Source of the DNA: Actinomycetota bacterium
GTDB lineage: Bacteria; Actinomycetota; Acidimicrobiia; Acidimicrobiales; Palsa-688
DNA: 46,437 bases
NCBI GenBank assembly: GCA_021323695.1
Contig: JAJPKN010000067.1
Span: 1-46,437, forward strand
Direction: 5' to 3'
Under the pieces are notes generated by a model. The model was not told the origin of the DNA and did not search any database. It saw only the letters and a program-made list of their open reading frames with translations. This document shows positions 15,513-22,988 of the stretch, piece by piece; the first letter of the stretch is position 1, and each line of letters begins with the position of its first letter. Made by a program: the position numbers and the translations under genes.

Positions 15513-16957
15513 CCCCGTGTGCCCCTGCCCGGGCCAGTGGCACCTCGGGCCGCCCTCTGGCCGCCCGAGGCCCGGTGCCCACCTCCTGAGGCCGCTCTCC
15601 GGCCAGTCGCGCCCGGCACCGAACTGGGCCCGCCGACCAGCCCACGGTCGTGGAGGTGGGAGATCTCGGGGACGGAAAGACCCAGCACGTCTGCTAGCAC
15701 TTCTTCGGTGTGCTGGCCCAAGGCCGGAGCCGGTGCCAGCGAGCACAGCGCCTCTTCGCCGAAGCGGGCGGCCAGGCCGAAGTCCCTGGCGCCGGGGCCG
15801 GGTGCCAGGCTCGGGGCAAAGCCGTAAGGGCCCCAGCAGACCCCCTGAGCTTCGAACGTTGGGGCGACCTCTTCCAGGCTGCGGGAGGCGCACCAGCGCT
15901 CCACAAGGGCGGCAATCTCGTGGCGCGCCTGCCAGCGGTCTCCCTCCCGGTCCAGGTCAAGACCCATAGCGCGCCCCAGCTCCTCCACCTCAGCGCTCAG
16001 GCCCACCGCCTCGACCAGGGATCGCCATTGCTTGCGGGTAATGGCGACGACCATCACTCGCGCCCCATCGGCCAGCTCGAAATCGCGGCCGAACGCTCCG
16101 TAGAGGTAGTTGCCATCCCGCCGTCGGGGTTGCGCGGCCAGGCGCTGCTCATCCATGAAGCCGAGCGCCGACAGGGCCCCTATCGCCACGTCGGCCAGCG
16201 CCAGGCGGGCGCGGGTGCCCACCCCCGTCTGGCGGCGCCGCCACATGGCCTCCCTGGCGGCCAGGGCGGCGCTAAAACCAGTAGCTATGTCCCAGGTGGG
16301 GAGTGGGGAGTTCACGGGGCCGGCGTGGCCCTCGGGCCCAGTGAGGAAGGGGACCCCGCTTCTCGCCGCGATGGTGTAATCGACCGCCGAGCGCCCGTCG
16401 GGGTACCCCTCCACCTCGACCGATATCACGTCAGGTCGCCGTCGGCGGAGAGCTTCGTAGCTCAGGGGGCCACCGGGTCCCAGGTTGGTCAGGAAGACGC
16501 CACCGCGCGCCCCGGGCGGCTGCCCCCCCGCGGTGCGGGCCCCGCGGCCCCTGGTCCCTCCGGCATTGCGACTAGCTGCAGCGCTGCCGTCCGCGCCGCT
16601 CTCGCCAGTACCACCGTTCCTGCCCACCTCGCTGGCGCGTCCGACCGGTGGCTGCCCACCCGCGATGACGATCTCTGCCACCAGCTCCCGGCCCTCCGGG
16701 CGGCGAAAGTCAATGACCACCGATCGCTTCCCCCGGTTGAGCCCGGCCCAGAAGATGCTCTGGCCCGCGGGCGTCACAGGCCAGCGGGCGAAGTCCAAGC
16801 CCCCACCCGGAGGGTCGACCCGGAGTACGTCGCAGCCAAGGCCGGCCAGGACCATGCCGGCCAGGGGTGCGGCCACGAAGGCCGACATCTCCACCACCCG
16901 CTCGTGGAACGGTCCGTCCGTACCGGCCGCTACAGGCTTGCCCCCGCTCCCGGGCAT
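15509..16957 (-). CDS. CaiB/BaiF family III CoA-transferase with a low-complexity insertion
   Basis: 482 residues from the ATG at 16957, which retains the family N-terminus (ERVVEMSAFVAAPLAGMVLAGLGCDVLRVDPPGG). The catalytic Asp is Asp223 in TWDIATG. Family III enzymes move CoA between carboxylic acids, so it probably activates the acid that the next two enzymes hydrate and split. Residues about 99-148 are an unusual Gly/Arg/Ala-rich stretch framed by two copies of AGGQPP exactly 44 residues apart; normal members pass directly to GGVFLTNLGPG. The last 45 residues are also low complexity. The gene starts 1 bp after the regulator stop and overlaps the hydratase by 4 bp, so the operon is tightly coupled. 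Confidence 0.85.
   Translation of the reverse strand: MPGSGGKPVAAGTDGPFHERVVEMSAFVAAPLAGMVLAGLGCDVLRVDPPGGGLDFARWPVTPAGQSIFWAGLNRGKRSVVIDFRRPEGRELVAEIVIAGGQPPVGRASEVGRNGGTGESGADGSAAASRNAGGTRGRGARTAGGQPPGARGGVFLTNLGPGGPLSYEALRRRRPDVISVEVEGYPDGRSAVDYTIAARSGVPFLTGPEGHAGPVNSPLPTWDIATGFSAALAAREAMWRRRQTGVGTRARLALADVAIGALSALGFMDEQRLAAQPRRRDGNYLYGAFGRDFELADGARVMVVAITRKQWRSLVEAVGLSAEVEELGRAMGLDLDREGDRWQARHEIAALVERWCASRSLEEVAPTFEAQGVCWGPYGFAPSLAPGPGARDFGLAARFGEEALCSLAPAPALGQHTEEVLADVLGLSVPEISHLHDRGLVGGPSSVPGATGRRAASGGGHRASGGQRAARGATGPGRGTRG
16515..16664. repeat. Imperfect 18-bp direct repeats framing an in-frame insertion
   Basis: The 18-base stretches at 16515-16532 and 16647-16664 match at 16 of 18 positions (both contain GGCTGCCC followed by CCCGCG). 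They lie 132 bp apart, exactly 44 codons. They encode the two AGGQPP copies in the CoA-transferase and frame the Gly/Arg-rich segment absent from typical family members. This looks like an in-frame duplication or insertion, not a mobile element; no transposon ends are visible. Confidence 0.65.
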
Positions 16958-16958
16958 T

Positions 16959-17999
16959 TCACCTACTAGTGGGCGCCGGGCCGGAAGAGGCTCGCTCCAA
17001 GATCTCGCCGTCCCCCTCGATCATGATGGCCCGCTCAGGGCCCCCCTCGGCCCGCTCGATCAGCAGTTGCACGGCCCGGCGGCCCATCTCCTCGGTGGGG
17101 AGCCGGACGGTGGTGAGCGGGGGCACCAGGTAGGCGGACACAGCGGGGTTGTCGTGGAGGCATATGACCGACAGGCTGGAGGGGACAGCCCGCCCCTCCT
17201 CGGCAGCCGCCCGCAGGACGCCCAGGCCCATCAGCAACGTCGACGCGTAGATGGCGGTCACTTCCGGGGCGTCTCTCAGGATCTGGCGCGCCGCCGTGTA
17301 ACCGTGCTCCGCCGTCCACCCGGGCCGGTCTACCCCGACCGAGCTGACCGAAGCTTCCGCCACGGCCTCGAGGAAGCCCTTCTTGCGCCGTATTGCCGTG
17401 TCGATCTCGGAGGGCCCGAAGATCCCGCCGATGAGCTCGTGGCCGAGCCCGGCGAGGTAATGGACGGCCTTGGCACTGGCCGCCTCGTCGTTCACCACCA
17501 CACAGCTCTTCACCCCTTCGACCCGGCGGTTCACCGGCACCACGGGCCCGGGGCCATGTTCGATGATGTCGCGTATGAAGTCGTCGTGCAGCGAGCTGGA
17601 CGCCACCAGCAGGCCGTCGACCCGGCCTTCCTGGAGGAGGCTGGCAAACGTACCAGGCGAGCGGCCCTCGATCTGCGAGCCCAGAACTATCCCGTAGCCC
17701 CGCTCGTGTGCCTCGGTCTCCACGCCCCGGACGATGGGCTCGTACATCGGGTTACCCAGGCTCGGCAGCACGAAGCCGATGGTCCAAGTCTTGGACGTGC
17801 GCAAGCCCCTGGCCCCGACGTTGGGGCGGTACCCGAGCTGGGCCACCTTCTCCAGGATCCGCTGCCTCGTGGCCTCGGACACGCTGACACGGGGGTCGTT
17901 GTTGACCACCCGCGAGACTGCGCTCGGGTCCACCCTCGCGGCGGCGGCCACGTCCCGCAGGGTCACCCTGCGCGTGCGGCGCGCCCGGCGTGCCGTCAT
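16959..17999 (-). CDS. LacI/GalR-family transcriptional regulator, probable master regulator of the island
   Basis: 346 residues. The N-terminal helix-turn-helix is VTLRDVAAAARVDPSAVSRVV (12-32), with the hinge at about 45-62 (ILEKVAQLGYRPNVGARGL). Residues 70-340 form the periplasmic-binding-protein-like effector domain (TIGFVLPSLGNPMYEPIVRG...). The family binds sugars or related small molecules and usually represses through a palindrome with a central CG. The only LacI-type gene in the window, it leads operon A. A TCAANCGNTTGA palindrome overlaps the -35 box upstream of its own gene and upstream of operons B and C, so autoregulation and co-regulation of all three are likely. The effector is unknown. 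Confidence 0.92.
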   Translation of the reverse strand: MTARRARRTRRVTLRDVAAAARVDPSAVSRVVNNDPRVSVSEATRQRILEKVAQLGYRPNVGARGLRTSKTWTIGFVLPSLGNPMYEPIVRGVETEAHERGYGIVLGSQIEGRSPGTFASLLQEGRVDGLLVASSSLHDDFIRDIIEHGPGPVVPVNRRVEGVKSCVVVNDEAASAKAVHYLAGLGHELIGGIFGPSEIDTAIRRKKGFLEAVAEASVSSVGVDRPGWTAEHGYTAARQILRDAPEVTAIYASTLLMGLGVLRAAAEEGRAVPSSLSVICLHDNPAVSAYLVPPLTTVRLPTEEMGRRAVQLLIERAEGGPERAIMIEGDGEILERASSGPAPTSR

Positions 18000-18217
18000 C
18001 GGTCAGTTCCTAGCAGAGCAGGCCCCACCCGCTCCCGGGCCTGCTGGGCGCGGGTATGGCCCGCCGGGGCTGGCAGCCGCGGGCGCCACCCTTCTGACCG
18101 CGGCCCCGGCTGCCGGGGCAGCCGCCGTAGCCACAACCGTCCGCCCAGGCCCCCGCTGGTCCCGCAGGCACGAGCCAGCTTCGACATGCCTTCCTTTCGT
18201 GACCAACTCGCCGTGCC
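18000..18217. other. Long 5' leader of operon A
   Basis: Between the -10 box at 18218 and the ATG at 17999 lie about 218 bp without a convincing gene. Short open frames here are Pro/Ala/Arg-rich and have no ribosome site. An untranslated leader this long could hold regulation at the RNA level, but I recognise no known riboswitch. Confidence 0.35.
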
Positions 18218-18254
18218 AGGCTATCTCGCGCTGCTGGATCTTTCAAACGGTTGA
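18218..18254 (-). promoter_or_regulatory. Promoter-operator A (LacI-type site) for lacI-CoA-transferase-hydratase-lyase
   Basis: On the minus strand the palindrome TCAACCGTTTGA (18243-18254) has a central CG as in LacI-family operators. Its right arm forms a -35 box TTGAAA (18241-18246), followed after exactly 17 bp by TAGCCT (18218-18223) as -10. The start codon of the regulator is about 220 bp downstream, leaving a long leader. The same architecture occurs at 29592-29628 and 39672-39708. Confidence 0.72.
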
Positions 18255-18307
18255 CCTCACCCGCATAGCTACAACTCGCGCAGCTCGGGTTGCCTAGTTC
18301 GGGCGGT

Positions 18308-18350
18308 GGGGCACGGCCCCCCGGCTCTGGAGCCCTCTCCCCCGCGGGAG
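18308..18350 (-). terminator. Three tandem GC hairpins after operon B
   Basis: Just after the last stop codon of operon B (18361) come three perfect 5-bp stems in a row: GGGGC/GCCCC (18308-18320), GGCTC/GAGCC (18323-18334) and CTCCC/GGGAG (18337-18350). No T-run follows. The position between operon B and the promoter of operon A fits a transcription stop or 3' stabiliser. Short GC stems also occur by chance in such DNA. Confidence 0.42.
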
Positions 18351-18360
18351 GCGCCACCCC

Positions 18361-19068
18361 TCAGAACCCGGACAGGGCGTCGAACCCTGCGTCCACGAGT
18401 ACGTTGCTCCCAGTCACGGCCGCGAACTCCCTGTCGGCTACTAGCCTCCAGGTGACGGCCGCCAGTTCGACCGGCTCCACTAGGCGCGACTGCGGCGTGT
18501 GGGCGATCACCTGCCCCAGGTCCGTCTTGCCCTCGTCCACGCCGCGTTGCACGTGGGGTGTCCGAGTGAAGCCCGGACTGAGGGCGACGCACCGGATGCC
18601 CGCCGATGCCCACTCCACGGCCAGGCAGCGTGTGAGCATCAGGACGCCGGCCTTCGAAGCACAATAGGGAGCCCGGTTACGGAAGACCGTGGTGCCTGCC
18701 ACCGACGCAATGGTCACGAGGGTGCCTCCAGCACGGGCCAAGGAGGGGAAGGCCGCACGGGCGGTGTAGAACGTCCCGCTCAGGTTGACCCTTATAGTCT
18801 CGGCCCAATCCTGAGCGCTGGTCTCGATCGCCGAGTCCCGCAGCCCGATCCCGGCGCAGGTCACCACGCCACCGAGGTCCGGCAGGCGCGCTGCCACCCG
18901 CTCGACGGAACCCCAGTCGCCGACGTCCACCTGAGCCCAGTCCAGTCGGTCGTCGTCGCCGGGCCGTCTGTCCCACCCTATGACGCGCCAGCCCTCGTCC
19001 AAGAACCGCCCCGCGATAGCCCCCCCGATGCCGCCCGCGGCTCCCGTGACCAGTACGGTCTGAGCCAT
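18361..19068 (-). CDS. Short-chain dehydrogenase/reductase (SDR), operon B
   Basis: 235 residues. The ATG at 19068 overlaps the preceding stop (TGATG); a GTG one codon upstream is the alternative. A classical SDR: cofactor motif TGAAGGIG (8-15), Asp33 after the second strand (predicting NAD+), NAG-equivalent CAGIG (71-75), catalytic Ser122, Tyr135 and Lys139 (YCASK). The sequence SPGFTRTP follows the active site. SDRs in such clusters oxidise an aldose to its lactone or a hydroxyl of a sugar acid to a ketone. Its neighbour in the operon is an SMP-30 lactonase, which would hydrolyse the lactone product. The substrate itself cannot be read from the sequence. Confidence 0.87.
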   Translation of the reverse strand: MAQTVLVTGAAGGIGGAIAGRFLDEGWRVIGWDRRPGDDDRLDWAQVDVGDWGSVERVAARLPDLGGVVTCAGIGLRDSAIETSAQDWAETIRVNLSGTFYTARAAFPSLARAGGTLVTIASVAGTTVFRNRAPYCASKAGVLMLTRCLAVEWASAGIRCVALSPGFTRTPHVQRGVDEGKTDLGQVIAHTPQSRLVEPVELAAVTWRLVADREFAAVTGSNVLVDAGFDALSGF

Positions 19069-19991
19069 CACTTCACCACCTCACCGTGACGCACCGCTTC
19101 GTTGACTGCGTCTGCCGAAATGCGCCACAGGCGGCCCGAAGGCACCTCACTCGACCCGTCGGCCGCATCTGTCACGTACAAGTCCCCGTCTGCATTGAAC
19201 TTGCAGTTCGTCGTGTACACGCCCTCGCCGAGGCGGATGAACCGGCACTGCCCCTCCTGCGTCAGCAAGACCACGCCCCCCGACGCCGTCGTCGTCACTG
19301 CCACCAGACCGTCCGCCCGGGCGCCGAGCCCGTCTGGCACGTGCGAGCGCGGAAGTTGGGCGACGACCCTGCGGGCCCCGTTCCCCATGCCCATGACCCG
19401 GCAGGTGTACGACTCGGTCCAGACGACCTCCCCCGCCACGCACGCGATCCCGTTCGGGAAGGTCCGGCCCACGTTCCAGGAACGCTCAGTCCCGTCCGGC
19501 CCTACGGCAAACAAATAGCCGTCCTCGCGCGGGTCCTCGGGGCTGAAAGCCTCGCCCGGGTCCGTGAAGAACAGGGTCCCGGACACGTCGAGGCACAAGT
19601 CGTTCGGGGCAGCCAATTGGCGCCCATCCACTACGGTGCAGAGGTACTGCACGCTCCCGTCGGGGCCCACCGTCTGGATGCCGGGGATCCGCGGCTGGGC
19701 TGACCGCCACGCGCCTGCAACCCCGCCGTTCTGGGTCACGAGCCACGCCGCGCCGGCGAAACCTTCAGCCGCAATGACGGCGTTAGGGCCGCCACCGGTG
19801 CGAGCAACGACAGCGCACTTGCCGCTGGAGCGGTCCCACGCCGTTACCTGGCCCCGGTGGATTTCCACGAAGACAACCTTGCCGCCTTCGGCGAACACCG
19901 GGGCGCCCTCGGGGAACCCGAGACCGCATGCGCACACCTCTACGCCGGGCGGCATCGCCGCGTCCGTTCTGCGCTCTGGTCCTTGTCCCAT
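19068..19991 (-). CDS. SMP-30/gluconolactonase-family lactonase, operon B
   Basis: 307 residues from the ATG at 19991, preceded by AGGGAG; the frame extends upstream without a ribosome site. It is a six-bladed beta-propeller of the SMP-30/LRE family. The metal site can be followed: Glu in LGFPEGAPVF, Asn/Asp in AAPNDLCLD with FFTDPG, Asn in TFPNGIAC and Asp in HVPDGLGA. Family members hydrolyse sugar lactones to sugar acids using one divalent metal ion. Two paralogues lie at 32637-33518 and 39795-40670; this one and the 32637 protein share the order PEG..V...V.FVE..R.QV..WDRS. The gene overlaps the following SDR start by 1 bp. Confidence 0.88.
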   Translation of the reverse strand: MGQGPERRTDAAMPPGVEVCACGLGFPEGAPVFAEGGKVVFVEIHRGQVTAWDRSSGKCAVVARTGGGPNAVIAAEGFAGAAWLVTQNGGVAGAWRSAQPRIPGIQTVGPDGSVQYLCTVVDGRQLAAPNDLCLDVSGTLFFTDPGEAFSPEDPREDGYLFAVGPDGTERSWNVGRTFPNGIACVAGEVVWTESYTCRVMGMGNGARRVVAQLPRSHVPDGLGARADGLVAVTTTASGGVVLLTQEGQCRFIRLGEGVYTTNCKFNADGDLYVTDAADGSSEVPSGRLWRISADAVNEAVRHGEVVK

Positions 19992-20046
19992 ATCACTCCC
20001 TTCTTCCACAGCACTCTTCCCCAGCTCGTTGTTGCGGCCCTCGCTC

Positions 20047-21573
20047 CTACCATCCCCTCGATGTGCCCGCCCCGTCTGACGGGACTTCACCTTCGCCGCC
20101 CCCAGGGCTGGCCCCGGCACCGGCGGCTGCAAGGACCAGCGCCTGGCGCGTCAGCTCTTTCGCCTCGACCACGCTGACCACGCGGCCACGGTCGAACACC
20201 AACGCCCTGTCGGCCAGTCCGGCCACCTCGTCCAGGTCTGCGGAGACCAGCACCACGGCACCACCTCCTGACAGGAACTCCTCGATCAACGCGTAGATGG
20301 CCTCCTTGGCCCCGACGTCCACGCCAGCGGTGGGCTCTTCGAGCAGGAGCACCTTCCTCCCCTGGGAGAGCCAGCGCGCGAGCACCACCTTTTGCTGGTT
20401 ACCACCGCTCAGTGTGTGGACGACCGCCTCCGGGCTACGAGGCCTCACGTCGAACTCCTCCAGCGCACGCCAAGCCTGGTCCCGCTCACGCCTCGGGGCC
20501 ACCCAGCCGAACGACCTGTACTTTGGCGAATTCAGGAACAGGTTCTCACGTACCGTCATCTCCATCACTATGCCCTGGTCCGCCCGGTTGCCCGGGACGA
20601 AGCCCATGCCCTTCCCTATTGCGTCCTTGGGGTGACGGGCCACGTACGTGGCCTCGTCGACCCTGATCTCGCCGCTCTCTACAGGTGTCATGCCGAACAG
20701 GGCCCGAGCCACGGTCTCCTGGCCCGCCCCCCGTAAGCCGACCAACGCCACACACTCGCCTTCCCGCACCTGGGTGGTTACGGGCCCAACGCGGCCTACT
20801 ACGACGTCGCGCAACTCTAGGACGGTCGAGCCCACGCTTGGTGCCCGGCGCCTCACCCCCCCACTAACCACCCGCCCGATGATCATCTCAGCGAGCTCGG
20901 CCGAGCTGGTCCCCGCCACCGCAGTCGTTGAGATCCGCCGCCCGTCTCGCAGCACGGACACCCGGTCGGCGATCCGGAAAACCTCGTCCAACCTGTGCGT
21001 CACGTAGAGGACCCCCACGCCCCGGGCACGCCACACACTCAGCACTTCGAACAACCGCTCCGCGTCGGCTTGGTGCAACTGCGCGGTCGGCTCGTCCAGC
21101 ACGAGCACCTTCGCGCTTTGGCGGTACAGGGCGCGGGCGATCGCCACCACGGCACGGTCGCCCGCGCTCAGCGACGCCACCGGGTGCCGGGGGTCGAGCG
21201 GGACAGCGGCACTCTCCAGCATCGTCGCAGCGCGCCGCGACGACCCGCTCCAAGAGATCAAGGGGCCACGACGCGCGAAACCTGCCACCAATGCCATGTT
21301 CTCGCCTACAGTTAGCTCGTTGACCAGCCCCAGTTCCTGGTGCACAAAGGCGATCCGCCCGGCCTCCAGCGCGTGCTTGAGCGGTTGGCCAGAGAAGGTG
21401 ACCTCTCCTTGGTCGACCGAGTGCACCCCTGCCAACACCTTGATGAGGGTCGACTTGCCGGCACCGTTCTGCCCTAGGAGGGCATGGATCTCGCCAGGCA
21501 TGACGTCAAGGTCGACGTTGTCAAGCGCCAAGGTCCCCCCGAAGCGCTTGACAACGTTCCTCACACTTAGCAC
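20047..21573 (-). CDS. Ribose-type ABC importer ATPase (two NBDs), operon B
   Basis: 508 residues with two nucleotide-binding domains as in RbsA/XylG/AraG. NBD1 has Walker A GQNGAGKST (34-42), a divergent signature SLSAGDRAVVAIARAL and Walker B VLVLDEPTAQL. NBD2 has the usual degenerate Walker A GLRGAGQET (no Lys), signature LSGGNQQKVVLARW and Walker B VLLLEEPTAGVDVG, in which the Asp is replaced by Glu. It powers import of a sugar-like substrate with the binding protein (21646-22815) and permease (22989-24098). The start is GTG at 21573, 72 bp after the binding-protein stop, with no strong ribosome site. Only one permease gene is present, so the membrane part is probably a homodimer. Confidence 0.92.
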   Translation of the reverse strand: MLSVRNVVKRFGGTLALDNVDLDVMPGEIHALLGQNGAGKSTLIKVLAGVHSVDQGEVTFSGQPLKHALEAGRIAFVHQELGLVNELTVGENMALVAGFARRGPLISWSGSSRRAATMLESAAVPLDPRHPVASLSAGDRAVVAIARALYRQSAKVLVLDEPTAQLHQADAERLFEVLSVWRARGVGVLYVTHRLDEVFRIADRVSVLRDGRRISTTAVAGTSSAELAEMIIGRVVSGGVRRRAPSVGSTVLELRDVVVGRVGPVTTQVREGECVALVGLRGAGQETVARALFGMTPVESGEIRVDEATYVARHPKDAIGKGMGFVPGNRADQGIVMEMTVRENLFLNSPKYRSFGWVAPRRERDQAWRALEEFDVRPRSPEAVVHTLSGGNQQKVVLARWLSQGRKVLLLEEPTAGVDVGAKEAIYALIEEFLSGGGAVVLVSADLDEVAGLADRALVFDRGRVVSVVEAKELTRQALVLAAAGAGASPGGGEGEVPSDGAGTSRGW

Positions 21574-21645
21574 GGGTTCTCGGGCTGCCGCTGCGTCAGT
21601 CGTACCCGATCGCCTCCCCTGCTCGATCCACGGGCCCTCGGGGTC

Positions 21646-22815
21646 TCAGCCGACCCCCCAGATCTTCTTGAAGTGCGCCTCGTAGTTGTTCTTGGGGTCG
21701 AAGTACACCCCGTCCACAAGGGAATAGTTGATGTCCTGCTTAGTGATTATGTGCAGGGCGGGCGACCAGTTGTTCCATGGGGCGTGGGCAAAGGCCCGGT
21801 TCAGCTCGTCGACTGCTTCCCAGCCCTGCTCCTGGAGAGGCAGTGGGATGGTCCCAATTTCCCACTCCCCTTTGCGGATCCTGCTGTAAGCAGCAGGGCT
21901 GCCGCCGGACCCGATCAGCTCTATCCTCCCTTGATAGGGGACGTTGCCGGCACTCAGAGCACTGATACCCGGGTCGAAGAAGGCATCGTTCACTGCGTAC
22001 ACGTACAGCGTGCCGTGGAAACGCTCCAGCATCGACGTGAACGACGGGCCCATCCTGGTAGCGGCCTCACCGGCGGGAATGTCATCGTACAGCAGGAACT
22101 TGCAGCCGCCGCACGCCTTGATCTCGTTCTCATAGGTGTCCGCCTTCAACTTGGCGATGGCGTAGGTAACGTCCGTGACCGCGATGCCCTGGGCGTGGCC
22201 GTTCGACGCGGCAATGGCGAGCTCGGCCGCCAATTTCGCTTGGCCTGCCCCGTTGTCGGTCAGGTTCGCGAACATGTCGAGACCAGGGTAGGGCTTCTGG
22301 AGCGCTGCGGCGTTGATCCCTACGATGGTTATGCCCGCCTTGGCGGCGTTGGCAAACGCCGAGTGCGCAGCCACGGCGTCTACGCTTGTGACGATCCCGT
22401 TCGGGTGGAGGCTGACGGCCTGGTTCATAGCCGTTATGTAGCCGGGCACCGTGCCGTCGGCCGCTACGACGGTAGTTTTCCAGCCGAGAGCCTTGTCTGC
22501 GGCTACTACCCCGTTGCACCACTCCTGGGCGACGATGTCACTGCCGAGGTACTCCACGCAGACCACGGACTTATGCTTCTGGCCCTTGGGCCCGGTCGTG
22601 GGACCGTCCCACTTCGTCGTGGGGCCTTCGGCGGCTGCGACCGCGGCCTTGGCCTGGGCCACGATCGTGCTTTCCGGCTGCCTCTTGACCGCGAAATGGT
22701 GCACCGTCCCCGCCTGGGCCGACGCCAACGGCAACACGCCGCCTGCGAGCAGCGACACTGTGCCCACGGCCACCGCCACATAGCGCGGGCCCCAACGCCT
22801 TCCTCGCTCAACCAT
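21646..22815 (-). CDS. Sugar-type periplasmic-binding protein, operon B
   Basis: 389 residues; ATG at 22815 with AAAGGAG seven bases upstream. The N-terminus is a signal sequence (about 11-35, VAVAVGTVSLLAGGVLPLASAQA) that lacks a lipobox Cys. The mature part has two Rossmann-like lobes of the ribose-binding (PBP type 1) family: VVCVEYLGSDIVAQEW..., NQAVSLHPNGIVTSVDAVAAHSA, AGITIVGINAA. It also has four cysteines, including a CGGC motif in the region 230-240. It would deliver substrate to the permease and ATPase encoded around it. The ligand is not predictable; ribose-type proteins bind pentoses, hexoses, polyols and similar compounds. Confidence 0.88.
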   Translation of the reverse strand: MVERGRRWGPRYVAVAVGTVSLLAGGVLPLASAQAGTVHHFAVKRQPESTIVAQAKAAVAAAEGPTTKWDGPTTGPKGQKHKSVVCVEYLGSDIVAQEWCNGVVAADKALGWKTTVVAADGTVPGYITAMNQAVSLHPNGIVTSVDAVAAHSAFANAAKAGITIVGINAAALQKPYPGLDMFANLTDNGAGQAKLAAELAIAASNGHAQGIAVTDVTYAIAKLKADTYENEIKACGGCKFLLYDDIPAGEAATRMGPSFTSMLERFHGTLYVYAVNDAFFDPGISALSAGNVPYQGRIELIGSGGSPAAYSRIRKGEWEIGTIPLPLQEQGWEAVDELNRAFAHAPWNNWSPALHIITKQDINYSLVDGVYFDPKNNYEAHFKKIWGVG

Positions 22816-22875
22816 GTCTGTTCTCCTTTCTGTTCGGTGTTCTCTACCTGTTGGTGGCCTGCTACTTGCACTCGG

Positions 22876-22902
22876 GGCCAGGACGGCCTACCCGCCCTGG
22901 CC
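22876..22902. other. Hairpin between permease and binding-protein genes
   Basis: GGCCAGG (22876-22882) pairs with CCTGGCC (22896-22902) over a 13-base loop, inside the 173-bp gap between the permease stop and the binding-protein start. A GGTGCACC palindrome follows directly. Such structures often sit next to binding-protein genes and stabilise that part of the mRNA so that more binding protein is made. No promoter was recognised in the gap. Confidence 0.4.
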
Positions 22903-22988
22903 GGTGCACCTGGCCCCTTGACCTGCGGGCCGGGCACCACCCCAGTACGGTGGGCAGACCGGCCACCGTGCCGGGACGTCCCGTCTCT

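Noticed and set aside
13993..15827. Plus-strand frames opposite the lyase and hydratase genes
   Set aside because: Low-complexity Arg/Pro/Gly translations with no motif; shadows of high-GC coding DNA.
22899..22915. GGTGCACC palindrome as a regulator site
   Set aside because: It occurs once, is GC-rich and lies next to a hairpin; no promoter is associated with it.
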